Assembly: GCF_052116585.1 (NCBI RefSeq)
Contig: NZ_JBQKKT010000013.1
Coordinates: 1 to 64,000, forward strand
Length of the DNA stretch: 64,000 nucleotides
From: Luteococcus sp052116585
GTDB taxonomy: Bacteria; Actinomycetota; Actinomycetes; Propionibacteriales; Propionibacteriaceae
Direction: 5' to 3'
Shown: piece after piece, positions 50,032-58,612 of the stretch
Layout of the letters: each line of letters starts with the position of its first letter
Position numbering within the stretch: the first letter of the stretch is position 1
Notes under the pieces: model-generated
The model's input: the letters and a program-made list of their open reading frames with translations, nothing else
Told to the model about the DNA's origin: nothing
Database searches by the model: none
Translations under genes and position numbers: made by a program

Positions 50032-51326
50032 CGGTTCTCCTGGGGTTGGGGACGGGCAGGAACGTCTCGATTGGGTGCTGACACGCGGGTGTCGAACTTG
50101 GTGCTGGCCAGGCGGCGTTCGGTGTGGGTGATCAGGTCGAGCACTTCGGTGGCGACGAAGGCGCGGGTCCGACGGCCGGCCGACTTCTGTTCCAGAATCC
50201 CGGCGGCTTCCAACTCGATGAGCGCCTTGTTGGCGGCTGGCGCGGACACCTGGTGGATGCGCTCGACCGTCTGGACCGTGAGCACGGGCGTGCTGGGCAG
50301 GTCTGTGAGGATCTGTCCGGTTGAGGAGTCGCTGCGCATGCTGCGCTGGCGTCCAGACTTGGATCGGTGCTCGCCGAGTCGGGCTGCCCATAGGTCCCGT
50401 AGCTCGGTGACTTGGGTGCGTAGCTCGTCGGCTTGGGCGGCCGCGCGGAGCACTGCCGTGGTGAACTCCTCAATCCAAGCATTCGTGGCTTGCTCTGCCG
50501 CACGGGGATCGTCATGCCGGAACTTCGTGAGGCCGCGAACATAGTCATCACGAAAGGTCGCCAGAACGAGACTTACTGGCAGCACGGCGCTGGGTGTCAG
50601 GCCTCGGCGCGAAAGCACGGTGTGGATGAGGGCGCGGCCGACACGGCCGTTTCCGTCAGTGAACGGGTGGATGGTCTCGAACTGTGCGTGGACGAGGGCT
50701 GCTTGCACAAGGGGGGAATGGCTCGCCCCGTTCAGGTAGTCGACGAGGTCCTGCATCATGGCGGGAACGTGTTCTGGGGCTGGCGGTACGAAGTCGGCGT
50801 CCAGCGGGTGGTGGTTGGATCCACCGATCCAGTTCTGCACGGTCCGAAGGCCGTGGTGGCGCGGTTCGTCGGCAAGGAGCGCGGTGTGGAGTTCCTCGAT
50901 GTCGGCGACCCTGATGCTGTCGGCTGACGCGAGGCGGGTGGATGCCTCGCGGACGAGTGTCATGTTGCGCGCCACCAGCTGCGCCTGCTCGCTGTATCCG
51001 TGGATTTCCTCCTCCTGGGCAAGCTCGGCGAAGGCAACCTGCCGCGCTGCGGGAGCGATGCCCTCGATGCGCGAGGATGCGATCGCCTCGGAACGCAGCA
51101 GGAAGCGCGCCAGACCCGCAAGGTCCTCGGCGCCAGGACCATTGTTCAGCTGTCGCACGGCGCGTTCGGCCCGGGCCAGCCGATGGTCCAGCGTGGCGGG
51201 CGGGCGGATGGCCAGTCCGCACAAGGGACCGGGCAGGAACCACTGAAATCGGCCGGATCGACGGTCGCGTGCCGGGACGCCAGAGCTGAGGGTGCTGGTC
51301 CACTCGGCGTCGTGCCACGTGCCCAT
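50028..51326 (-). CDS. fic: Fic-domain AMPylase with N-terminal inhibitory motif
   Basis: A 432-aa Fic protein that should transfer AMP (or another nucleotide moiety) to a hydroxyl side chain. The active-site loop HPFTDGNGRVGR (220-231) is intact. SSRIEG (84-89) matches the inhibitory alpha-helix motif (S/T)xxxE(G/N) placed N-terminally, as in class II, so no separate antitoxin is expected. A Fic/DOC N-terminal region precedes it and a winged-helix-like C-terminus follows (VQTVERIHQVSAPAANKALI). AGGAGC precedes ATG 51326. The gene overlaps hsdM by 4 bases. A 20-bp palindrome overlaps its likely promoter. Fic genes do occur inside type I restriction loci. Confidence 0.92.
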   Translation of the reverse strand: MGTWHDAEWTSTLSSGVPARDRRSGRFQWFLPGPLCGLAIRPPATLDHRLARAERAVRQLNNGPGAEDLAGLARFLLRSEAIASSRIEGIAPAARQVAFAELAQEEEIHGYSEQAQLVARNMTLVREASTRLASADSIRVADIEELHTALLADEPRHHGLRTVQNWIGGSNHHPLDADFVPPAPEHVPAMMQDLVDYLNGASHSPLVQAALVHAQFETIHPFTDGNGRVGRALIHTVLSRRGLTPSAVLPVSLVLATFRDDYVRGLTKFRHDDPRAAEQATNAWIEEFTTAVLRAAAQADELRTQVTELRDLWAARLGEHRSKSGRQRSMRSDSSTGQILTDLPSTPVLTVQTVERIHQVSAPAANKALIELEAAGILEQKSAGRRTRAFVATEVLDLITHTERRLASTKFDTRVSAPNRDVPARPQPQENR

Positions 51327-51364
51327 CGCTGGCTCCTAAGGTTGGTTTCCTGCTCGGTTGGCGA

Positions 51365-51384
51365 AACTTTACGCCTCTAAAGTT
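51365..51384 (-). promoter_or_regulatory. Palindrome upstream of fic
   Basis: AACTTTA and TAAAGTT form a perfect 7-bp inverted repeat around a 6-base centre, 39 bases upstream of the fic start. Its A/T content stands out in this GC-rich setting, and TAAAGT could double as a -10 box. Operator function is inferred. Confidence 0.5.
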
Positions 51385-51417
51385 CTGTTCTGGCTCATCG
51401 TGGTGATCGTCTCGGCC

Positions 51418-53112
51418 TCAGCGGGGCCGGTAGCGCCGATTGCGGCTGCGAGGAGGCGCAGTGGCTTCGACGAGCCCTTGGTCGATCAGGGCATTGAGTT
51501 CGTTCACCGCCGTGACGTAGGACACGTCGAGGAGTTCGGCGATTGCGTGCGACGTCAGTTCCCCTTCGCGTTCCAGGGCCGTCAGTGCCACCTCTTGGCG
51601 GTCGGTGCGGGCCCTTCGTCGGTGGGGTGCCTCATAGCCGGGGTCGAGCAGGTACTGGGCTCCACGGCGGCCACCAGTTCTGAGGACGAGTCCGCGGCGG
51701 ACGAGGTCTCCCAGCGCACGTGTGGCATCGGTGGGGTGTGCGCCCCAGTTCTGGAGAGTCTGGTTGCGGACGGGGCGCCCGGCGTGCAGGAGTGCCAGGG
51801 CCTGCGTCTGGTGCTGGCTGAGCCCTTCTTGCCCCAGGGACGCGATCCAGCCAAGGACTTCGGGAGTCATCAGGGCATGGTGGGGGACGGTCACCTGGAC
51901 GCGGGTCAGGCTTCCGTCGAAGTCCGGTGGCAGCATCCCGGCGCGGTTGAGCTGGCGGAAGATCGTGGGAATGCCGGAACCGCGATTCTCGGCGAGCATG
52001 CGCCCGTCCGAGGTGGGGCTCTCGGAGAGGAGCCGGGCCAGCACGGTGTTTCGGGACGACGACACATCGGGCTGCCCGAATCGTGCGGGATCGACCGGCC
52101 CGTAGAAGCCGCCGGGGCTGCGCACCACGAGCCGGTCTGGGAACAGTTCCACCTGCACCTGCGTGCCGCGGGCTTCTGGGGAGTAGTCACGGTGCATGAC
52201 CGCGTTGACGAGCAATTCGCGCACCACCCCCAGCGGGTATTCGAGGCGGTCGGTCCGGCCGTGGGCCTCGACGACTGAGGCCCTGGACATGTGGCGGACC
52301 AGGATCTGCAGGGCTCGCTCCACCATTTCTGCGAGGGATCCGTCCACGGTCTGATTGTCGGTGAAACGTTCTCCCATGGCGCCCTTGTCGCCGCTGACGA
52401 CGGTTGGGTGGACCACCACGGACATGCCCAGCTGGGGATGGAACTGCTGGGGGTAGGTTCCGAAGGTCAGGAGCCCAGCGAGCGTGGGGCGGAGAATGCC
52501 GTGGTCGAGGCAGACGACGTTGAGGCGGCGCAGACAGCTCTCCGTGTCGAGGCCCGCGAAGGCTCGTGGCTGGCGCTGTTGCATGCGGGTGATCAGTGCG
52601 GCCACCGCCGTGGGGTCCAGGTCGTCCATGGTGGCGTCAGGCACGGGTTCGCGGTCATAGGTGGGCTGGGTGCGCTGCTCGGTGAGCCTGTCCACTTCAT
52701 AGTCGGTGAGCCGACGGTCTCCCTCGTCGACTCGGGTGAATGAACCCCCGTACTTGCCGCGGGTGGTGATGTAGCAGGGCTTCTCTTCCGGGGCGATTTC
52801 GGGCACTTCCATCATCACGACGGGATGGTTGCCGTCGACGTGTTTGATGGAGATCTCGCCCCGCACCGGCGGGGTCATGTCATTGGCCGCCATCCCGGCA
52901 AGTGCCTCACGGATGCGGGACGCGTCGACCGCCACCGGCTGGAATGTTGCGTCGTCGATGCCGAGGAGGATGGTGCCGCCGCTGGTGTTGGCGAAGGCTG
53001 AGAGGGTGTCCCGGACCGACGTGGGACAGCCACCAGTTGCGGCCTTCACCTCGGTCCTGGCCGTCTCGACACCAAGCCGGCGCAGTTCGTCAACGACCGC
53101 CTGGGCGTCCAT
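51418..53112 (-). CDS. AlbA_2 (Schlafen-type) domain putative transcriptional regulator
   Basis: A 564-aa protein with an N-terminal AlbA_2 domain (RTEVKAATGG...FANTSGGTILLGIDD, about residues 18-130), an HATPase_c_4-like domain (LLVNAVMHRDYS and ENRGSGIPTIFRQL, about 290-410) and winged-helix segments at the C-terminus (ELLDVSYVTAVNELNALIDQ). Such proteins were once labelled RecG-like helicases and are often found in defence islands; some AlbA_2/Schlafen proteins act on nucleic acids. I prefer ATG 53112 because AGGAG lies just upstream; ATG 53130 would add six residues. An operator-like palindrome lies directly upstream. Confidence 0.85.
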   Translation of the reverse strand: MDAQAVVDELRRLGVETARTEVKAATGGCPTSVRDTLSAFANTSGGTILLGIDDATFQPVAVDASRIREALAGMAANDMTPPVRGEISIKHVDGNHPVVMMEVPEIAPEEKPCYITTRGKYGGSFTRVDEGDRRLTDYEVDRLTEQRTQPTYDREPVPDATMDDLDPTAVAALITRMQQRQPRAFAGLDTESCLRRLNVVCLDHGILRPTLAGLLTFGTYPQQFHPQLGMSVVVHPTVVSGDKGAMGERFTDNQTVDGSLAEMVERALQILVRHMSRASVVEAHGRTDRLEYPLGVVRELLVNAVMHRDYSPEARGTQVQVELFPDRLVVRSPGGFYGPVDPARFGQPDVSSSRNTVLARLLSESPTSDGRMLAENRGSGIPTIFRQLNRAGMLPPDFDGSLTRVQVTVPHHALMTPEVLGWIASLGQEGLSQHQTQALALLHAGRPVRNQTLQNWGAHPTDATRALGDLVRRGLVLRTGGRRGAQYLLDPGYEAPHRRRARTDRQEVALTALEREGELTSHAIAELLDVSYVTAVNELNALIDQGLVEATAPPRSRNRRYRPR

Positions 53113-53130
53113 GCCGCTCCTGTCTCTCAT

Positions 53131-53153
53131 GACTACAGCTCATGATTGTAGTC
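53131..53153 (-). promoter_or_regulatory. Palindromic operator upstream of AlbA_2 gene
   Basis: GACTACA and TGTAGTC form a perfect 7-bp inverted repeat with a 9-base spacer; a third related half-site TTGTAATGAC follows at 53157. On the coding (minus) strand TACAAT inside it resembles a -10 hexamer. This suggests an internal promoter for the AlbA_2-fic-hsdM part, possibly autoregulated. Confidence 0.5.
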
Positions 53154-53217
53154 ACGTTGTAATGACGGGGCGGGTGATGAAGAGAGGACTTGGCTCGAAC
53201 CTATCCAGCCGGTCCTC

Positions 53218-53847
53218 CTAGCGTCGGCCCTTGGTTGTTCGTGGATGAGTGCCATGTACCTGTTCCAAGAGGCCCTTGGCGCGATTCGCTGCCCCGCTGT
53301 CGGTAGCCACCTGGAGAGTAAGGATCTCTCGCTGCAGCACCAGTGCAGACAACTCATCGGCAGACACCGTGGTGCCAGGGACCTGCTGGCGGATGAGTGC
53401 CGCGAGCAGCTCTGTCAGGGGCGTGCCGATGGCCTCCTTGAAGTTGAACCCCACCAGTTGCAGCATCGTCAGCATTTCGGGGGTCAGCAGGGTCTTGATC
53501 ACGTCGAGGGATGCCAAGGGTCCCGCGCCAGAGGATTCAGCGCCGACTTCCTCGGAGCTGAGCAGGCTCTCCAGAGCCGGGATCAGCGTATCGGTGATGA
53601 AGGTGAGCTCATCTTCGGAGATCTTTTGGGCCACGAGCTGCTCGTCCATTTGCTGCCCCAGCGTGATGAGAAGGGCCTTGTCGGCCAAGAGGTCGTTGAT
53701 GATCTCGGTGAGCTGATTGATCTGCTCACTCATGTCGCGCGACGTCTTCGCGCTGCGTACGCGATCAGCGACGAGTGTGGCTGTGTTGCGAGCAGCCACA
53801 TCAGCGAGGGTCAGGCCAGCCTGAATTGCTTCTTGGGTAACGGTCAT
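53218..53847 (-). CDS. Hypothetical helical protein in restriction island
   Basis: A 209-aa protein that I do not recognise. It begins MTVTQEAIQAGLTLADVAAR (ATG 53847), is almost wholly predicted alpha-helical, acidic in the middle (SSEEVGAESSG, about residues 98-110), and has a leucine-rich second half (TPEMLTMLQLVGFNFKEAIG). No signal peptide or membrane helix is evident. The upstream frame extension to 53994 has poor character and no better start. It lies 47 bases after the GIY-YIG-like gene and 105 bases before the AlbA_2 gene, on the same strand. Position suggests an accessory role in the restriction island. Confidence 0.7.
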   Translation of the reverse strand: MTVTQEAIQAGLTLADVAARNTATLVADRVRSAKTSRDMSEQINQLTEIINDLLADKALLITLGQQMDEQLVAQKISEDELTFITDTLIPALESLLSSEEVGAESSGAGPLASLDVIKTLLTPEMLTMLQLVGFNFKEAIGTPLTELLAALIRQQVPGTTVSADELSALVLQREILTLQVATDSGAANRAKGLLEQVHGTHPRTTKGRR

Positions 53848-53894
53848 GTGCTCATGGTGTCGGAAGGGTCTGACAGTTTTGCAGCCATGGCCGG

Positions 53895-54455
53895 TCAGCA
53901 GGTGGGGCCCGCCAGACTGGCCATTGCCTCCCGACGTTGTTGCAGATGCACCCACTTGACGGGGTCCTTCGAGAGGTTCATCGGCGGATGCCAAACGCGG
54001 ATAATGAGTGTCTCGGTAGCCTCGAGGTTCACGTCAGCAGGAGAGGGCCAGATGGTCAGGGTGAGGTGGGCCCGCATCCATTCGGTCAAACAGGCCTCTT
54101 GAGCCTTGTCGGCGAGCCTCCACTTGCTGCGCGGACTCCGTGCGCCCCGGGGGACAGGGGTCAGGTGAAGATCGTCTGCGAGCAGGGCGGCGCAGCTGCG
54201 ACGGACGGTCGACCCGCCCGTGGCGGTGGACGCGAAGTGCTGGCGGGTATCCCGTTTCCGGAGGCTCTTGGTAGCCAGACCGACGTAGATCGGAGCGCTA
54301 GGTTGGTGGCTCGCCAAGCCGAGCTGGGCCAGGCCTTCCGGACAGGCGTGCACCGAGTAGAGACCGGGTACGTCCGGGGTGTTCGCCATTGCATCGGGGA
54401 TCGCCCGGCCGGGCTGTCGGAGAGCAGCCATGGCAGCGTCGACTGCGGAGGTCAT
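53895..54455 (-). CDS. GIY-YIG-like nuclease-family protein
   Basis: A 186-aa protein with signs of the GIY-YIG fold. VPGLYSVHAC and PIYVGLATKSLRKRDTRQHF would be the GIY and YIG strands with the following basic helix, and ATETLIIRVWHPPMNLSKDP fits the late E...P-x-N element where the metal-ligand glutamate lies. The usual first signature is GLY/YVG rather than GIY/YIG. Its start overlaps the hsdS stop by 4 bases, so it is co-translated with the specificity subunit. It may act as an extra nuclease or a DNA-binding accessory of the restriction system. Assignment rests on motif spacing only. Confidence 0.6.
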   Translation of the reverse strand: MTSAVDAAMAALRQPGRAIPDAMANTPDVPGLYSVHACPEGLAQLGLASHQPSAPIYVGLATKSLRKRDTRQHFASTATGGSTVRRSCAALLADDLHLTPVPRGARSPRSKWRLADKAQEACLTEWMRAHLTLTIWPSPADVNLEATETLIIRVWHPPMNLSKDPVKWVHLQQRREAMASLAGPTC

Positions 54456-55681
54456 GGGACTACCTCGGCCAGTTCCTTGATCACCTCGGTGTCGGACTTG
54501 TGACCGGTGAGGCGGCCCGAGAAAGCGGCAGCGAGAACTGCCCGACCCAAGTTGGTCGATCGCGCCTCGGTTTTGCCAATCTGTGCGCGAAGACGAGTTG
54601 CGCCCGTCCGAAGAACATCGGCGCGAGCCAAGATGGCCCGCCGAACTTGAGGTTCCGGCAGCGGGATGGGGATCTGCCTAATCAGCCCCTGGTTCAAGTT
54701 TGGCTGGACTCCACCGACAGCGAGTTTCCTCATCGTCGAGTAGTTGGCCTGAAGGATCAGTCTGACCCACGATCGCAATGCGGGATCACTGACCTGTACG
54801 GCAGCGCAGGCCTGATTGATGGTGGCTGAGATTTGGAGTTCAGCGACGGTTCCTCGCGTCTTGCCTTCCCCGTACATGGCCACCAGCAGGGTTCCGGATG
54901 GGAGCATCCTGAGGGGGGTCGACTCAAGGGCTGCGGAAGTCACCCATTGGCGTGCCTCGGTGATGTCTTCGGCCCAGAGATCGCCGCTGGTGATCCACGG
55001 AATCGAGCCGTCCGTCCAGAAGGCCTTATTGCCACGCGAGGGAGTCGTGCCGGAACTGATGCTGGCTAAGTCGCCAAGCATGACGAGCGGACTGTTCTCT
55101 GAGCTCTCGCTGACGAGCTGTTCGAGAGCTGCGGAACCAAGGGCTCGCGCCTTGTTCTGTGCGCCCTTCAGAGCGGCGTCGGCGGCGTCGAGGTGGGAGA
55201 GGTGCTCCTCGACGAGCTCCACGATCCGGCGCTGCTCGTCCAAGGAGGAGGGGAAGGAGATGGGCCACGCCTTCAGCGTGCCCTGTCCAATGTTCTTCTG
55301 GGTGGCTCCCTTGCCTGCAGCAGCAAGGCTCGCTCGCTGGGAGAGGAGGTAGTAGAACAGGAATTTCGGGATCACCCGCCCATTACCCACAGCGGCAGCG
55401 ATGGCTTGGTTCGTCGTGACAGGAAACTGTGTCAGGCCGAGCTTCCCGATGCTTCCGTACATGGCCACGAGGACTGCGTCCTGAGGAACCCATTTGGCAG
55501 AGGAGTTCGCGAGCCCCTCGTCCGTGATGGTCTTTGAGGCGGTGGCAATGGCGCCGTCGTTGAGATCGCCAATGATCAACCAAGGGATATCTCCACCATA
55601 GAAAGAAGCCGTGCCAGCTGATGGTGTCCCGCCACTTGACCAAGACGCGATATCGCCAAGCGTCGAACGTTCCCAGGTCAC
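54452..55681 (-). CDS. hsdS: Type I restriction specificity subunit HsdS
   Basis: A 409-aa DNA-recognition subunit with two target-recognition domains, each followed by a helical spacer. The first opens LGDIASWSSGGTPSAGTASF and IPWLIIGDL, the second LGDLASISSGTTPSRGNKAF and IPWITSGDL. Spacer helices follow SLDEQRRIVELVEEHL and EPQVRRAILARADVL. GTG at 55681 overlaps the hsdR stop by 4 bases. It specifies a bipartite recognition sequence that cannot be read from the protein. The similar openings of the two domains suggest related half-sites. Confidence 0.93.
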   Translation of the reverse strand: MTWERSTLGDIASWSSGGTPSAGTASFYGGDIPWLIIGDLNDGAIATASKTITDEGLANSSAKWVPQDAVLVAMYGSIGKLGLTQFPVTTNQAIAAAVGNGRVIPKFLFYYLLSQRASLAAAGKGATQKNIGQGTLKAWPISFPSSLDEQRRIVELVEEHLSHLDAADAALKGAQNKARALGSAALEQLVSESSENSPLVMLGDLASISSGTTPSRGNKAFWTDGSIPWITSGDLWAEDITEARQWVTSAALESTPLRMLPSGTLLVAMYGEGKTRGTVAELQISATINQACAAVQVSDPALRSWVRLILQANYSTMRKLAVGGVQPNLNQGLIRQIPIPLPEPQVRRAILARADVLRTGATRLRAQIGKTEARSTNLGRAVLAAAFSGRLTGHKSDTEVIKELAEVVP

Positions 55682-58434
55682 GCGGTCAGCTCCTCGTTCA
55701 GGGCGGTCAGGATCTCCCCGGCGCGGGGGCCGAGGTCCCTGACGATCCCATCCACCCCGCCCCGTTCGTCAAACGGGGCCACCTGCAGGTCGTCGGTGGT
55801 GACGCCGGCGGAGTTCACCACCACCTCCACCATGTTGTCCAACCACCAGCGCTGCTTCTCGTCGAAGATCGATCCGCGCTGCTCCTGCTGCAGCAGCCAC
55901 TCTGCATAACGGCGCTCCACCACCTCGCGGTAGGGCACCAGCTCCACGTCCAGCCCCAGGGTGAAGCGCAGCAGGCTCACCAGGTCGGTCAGCGTGTGCC
56001 TGGTCGAGTGCTTCACCCGCCCCGCCTCCACCTGCTCGTAGGCGGCCCACAGCTCGTCGGTGGTCCAATTGTGCGGCGGACGCGAAATCCGGTTGGCAAG
56101 CTCCTGCACGTCGGCAAAGCGGATCCGCGCCAGATGCCCCTGCGCCTCCTGCAAGACCTGGATCGCGCTGATCTCGTCGCGGTGCTCCTCCAGGAACTGC
56201 TGCCAGGACTCCACCGTAGAGCGCGCCCGCTCCGGATCGATCACGCCCTCGGCCAGGGTCAACACATCCACGCTCACCTCGTCGATCACCCGGTCGTGAT
56301 GCCGACGCAACTCCACGATGCGGGTCCGCAGCTCCGGGTTGGTGGCCAGCGGCTTGATCGCCTCATCCAACAGGTCCTGCAGTGCCCGCTTCGGATCACT
56401 GGCGCCGACGAGCTTCTGGGCCTGCAGCGCCGGGTCGACGGCCTCCACCAGCCCCCGCACGATGTCGGTCATCGACTGCTCGGCCACCTCGTCCAGCTCG
56501 GCGCGCTCCGCGTCGGTCAGGTCCAGCTCCAGCTTCGCCAGCCGCGAGGCCAGCGTCGCCACCTCGTCCTCGCTGATCTCCAACGTCGCGGCCTTCTTCA
56601 ACAACCGCTCCAGACTGATCCCCGACACCCGGTTCAACGGCGCATCGCAGAAGGCGTGCTCCGTGACACCCACCGCATCCACCAGCACGAAGCGCGTCTT
56701 GGTCTTGGCATCGGGCGTGACCGCCTGGAAATCGGCCGGATTGATCGTCCGGGCGCCCCGGCCCTTCATCTGCTCGAAGTACTGCCCAGAGCGCACGTCG
56801 CGCATGAAGAAGACACACTCCAATGGCTTCACGTCGGTGCCGGTGGCAATCATGTCCACCGTCACCGCAATGCGCAGCGAGGGGGAATTGCGGAAGGCCT
56901 GCAGATGACCCTTCGGATCACGCGCCTGATAGGTGATCTTCGCCGCAAAGTCATTGCCCCGGCCAAAGACCTCCCGCACCTGCTGCACGATCTCCTCGGC
57001 ATGCGCATCGTCCTTGGCGAAGATCAGCGTCTTGGGGACCTCCTCGCGCTTCGGGAAGATCTCGGTGAACAGCTTGTCCCGGAAAGTCTCCAGCACCAGC
57101 CGGATTTGGCTCTTCGCCGTCACCGAGCGGTCCAACTGTGCCGGGACATAGACCAGGTCATCGTCCAGCGCCTCCAGCCGCTCCTCCCGCGTGCGACGAT
57201 CCACCTTCGGCACGATCGTCCCGGCGTCAATGGAACTTCCTTGCTCGCTGATCTGAGTGCTGATCCGGAAGATGTCGAAATCCACATTCACCCGGTCCGC
57301 CACCGACTGCGCATAGGTGTATTCACTGACCAGGTTCTGCCGGAAGAAGGCGAAGGTCTGCTTGCCCGGCGTCGCCGTCAAGCCAATCACGTGCGCATCG
57401 AAGTACTCCAGCACATGCCGCCACACGCCGTAGATGGAACGATGCGCCTCGTCGACGATCACCAGGTCAAAGGCCTCCGGCGGCAGGTCCGGGTTGTACG
57501 AGACCGTCACCGGGGAATCCGGGATGAAGGAATCCAGCTGCGGATCGTCGTCCTCGGGAACATCCTTGCCCTGCAGCACTGAGTAGACCCGCTGAATGGT
57601 CGAGATGACCACGCTGCTGGAATCCAGCACGTGCGCGCCCTTCAACTTCTGCACCGGCAGCAACTCCGTGAACCGACGTCCCTCGCCCGGGGTGCGGAAG
57701 TTCTCGAACTCCGTCATCGTCTGGTCCGCCAGATTGTTCCTGTCCACCAGGAACAGGACCCGACGGAAACCGCCGTGCGTCAGCAGCCGATGACACAGCG
57801 TGACGGCCGTGTACGTCTTGCCTGCACCCGTGGCCATCTGCACCAACGACCGGTCGAAATGCTGATCGGCCAAGCTCTGCTCGATGCCCTGGATCGCCTC
57901 GATCTGTGCCGGACGAAGCGGGGCCGTGACCAACTGGGGCATTGCCCGGGTCTTGGCGCGCCACGTGGGATGCTGCGGATTCTCCCGCGCCTCCCGGACG
58001 ATCAGCGCCAACGTCTCCGGCTTCGGGAAATGGAAGAGCCTGCGCGAACGCGGCTGTGGGTCGAAACCATTGGTGAAGCGCGTCTCGACGCCATTGGCCT
58101 CGAAGACGAACGGCAGCCTCCCGTCGACGAGTTCCGCCCGCCGCAACTGGGCCTCGGTCAGGCCGTCGGCGTAGCTCGTCGACTGGAACTCCACACCGGT
58201 CAGCGAATGCCCCACCGGCTTCGCCTCGATCACCCCGACGACGGATCCCTTCACGTAGAGCAGGTAGTCGACGCGCCCATGTCCGCGCTTGAGCACTGCC
58301 TCCCGACGGGCGACGCCGGGGGCAAACGGGTTCATCTGGTCGAGGTTCGCCACCTCCCACCCAGCCGCGCGCAGCTGGGCGTCGATCAGGTCACGCGCCC
58401 GTTCCTCCGCGTGAAGATTCGCGTCGTCGCTCAT
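55678..58434 (-). CDS. hsdR: Type I restriction endonuclease subunit HsdR
   Basis: A 918-aa translocating restriction subunit. The N-terminal nuclease domain has RVDYLLYVKGSVVGVIEAKP (D...ExK). Two RecA-like motor domains follow: MATGAGKTYTA (Walker A), VIVDEAHRS (DEAH), LTATPGK (motif III) and MKGRGARTI (motif VI region). A helical C-terminal region binds the HsdM/S core. ATG at 58434 is chosen over the 58458 extension because a TATATT -10-like box ends 8 bases upstream, suggesting a leaderless transcript. It is the first gene of the island and overlaps hsdS. Length is within the family range (about 900-1100). Confidence 0.95.
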   Translation of the reverse strand: MSDDANLHAEERARDLIDAQLRAAGWEVANLDQMNPFAPGVARREAVLKRGHGRVDYLLYVKGSVVGVIEAKPVGHSLTGVEFQSTSYADGLTEAQLRRAELVDGRLPFVFEANGVETRFTNGFDPQPRSRRLFHFPKPETLALIVREARENPQHPTWRAKTRAMPQLVTAPLRPAQIEAIQGIEQSLADQHFDRSLVQMATGAGKTYTAVTLCHRLLTHGGFRRVLFLVDRNNLADQTMTEFENFRTPGEGRRFTELLPVQKLKGAHVLDSSSVVISTIQRVYSVLQGKDVPEDDDPQLDSFIPDSPVTVSYNPDLPPEAFDLVIVDEAHRSIYGVWRHVLEYFDAHVIGLTATPGKQTFAFFRQNLVSEYTYAQSVADRVNVDFDIFRISTQISEQGSSIDAGTIVPKVDRRTREERLEALDDDLVYVPAQLDRSVTAKSQIRLVLETFRDKLFTEIFPKREEVPKTLIFAKDDAHAEEIVQQVREVFGRGNDFAAKITYQARDPKGHLQAFRNSPSLRIAVTVDMIATGTDVKPLECVFFMRDVRSGQYFEQMKGRGARTINPADFQAVTPDAKTKTRFVLVDAVGVTEHAFCDAPLNRVSGISLERLLKKAATLEISEDEVATLASRLAKLELDLTDAERAELDEVAEQSMTDIVRGLVEAVDPALQAQKLVGASDPKRALQDLLDEAIKPLATNPELRTRIVELRRHHDRVIDEVSVDVLTLAEGVIDPERARSTVESWQQFLEEHRDEISAIQVLQEAQGHLARIRFADVQELANRISRPPHNWTTDELWAAYEQVEAGRVKHSTRHTLTDLVSLLRFTLGLDVELVPYREVVERRYAEWLLQQEQRGSIFDEKQRWWLDNMVEVVVNSAGVTTDDLQVAPFDERGGVDGIVRDLGPRAGEILTALNEELTA

Positions 58435-58441
58435 GACGTGA

Positions 58442-58472
58442 AATATATGGCCACCCACCGACTATTTCGGTG
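58442..58472 (-). promoter_or_regulatory. hsdR promoter region with palindrome
   Basis: On the minus strand TATATT (complement of 58442-58447) lies 8 bases before the hsdR ATG, suiting a leaderless start. CACCGA and TCGGTG (58456-58472, 5-base centre) form a perfect inverted repeat where the -35 region should be, so a repressor could bind there. Inference from position. Confidence 0.5.
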
Positions 58473-58539
58473 AGGCTGTGGAAAACAAGACCCAGCGGGG
58501 TGACTTCCAGGGGCCATCGGCGGCGCGGTGCGAAAAAAC

Positions 58540-58601
58540 GAGGGCCCCAGCGGCACTGGACACGTTCAAAACCGGTCCTTGGCCGCTGGGGCTCTCAGTT
58601 T
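58540..58601. repeat. Bracketing hairpin repeat, copy B (right of restriction island)
   Basis: GGCCCCAGCGGC pairs with GCCGCTGGGG plus CTC, with the nested TGGAC/GTCC stem in the loop, as in copy A (48478-48545). Both copies have the same orientation and share about 50 of 60 bases; differences include TC/AC in the loop and the outermost left arm. AAAAAA precedes and TTT follows. It is also 72 bases downstream of the FAD-oxidase gene and could be its terminator. Confidence 0.85.
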
Positions 58602-58612
58602 GGCAACCCGAG

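Noticed and set aside
48538..58434. Prophage or integrative element carrying the restriction genes
   Set aside because: No integrase, phage structural or replication gene is present; only the bracketing hairpins hint at insertion.
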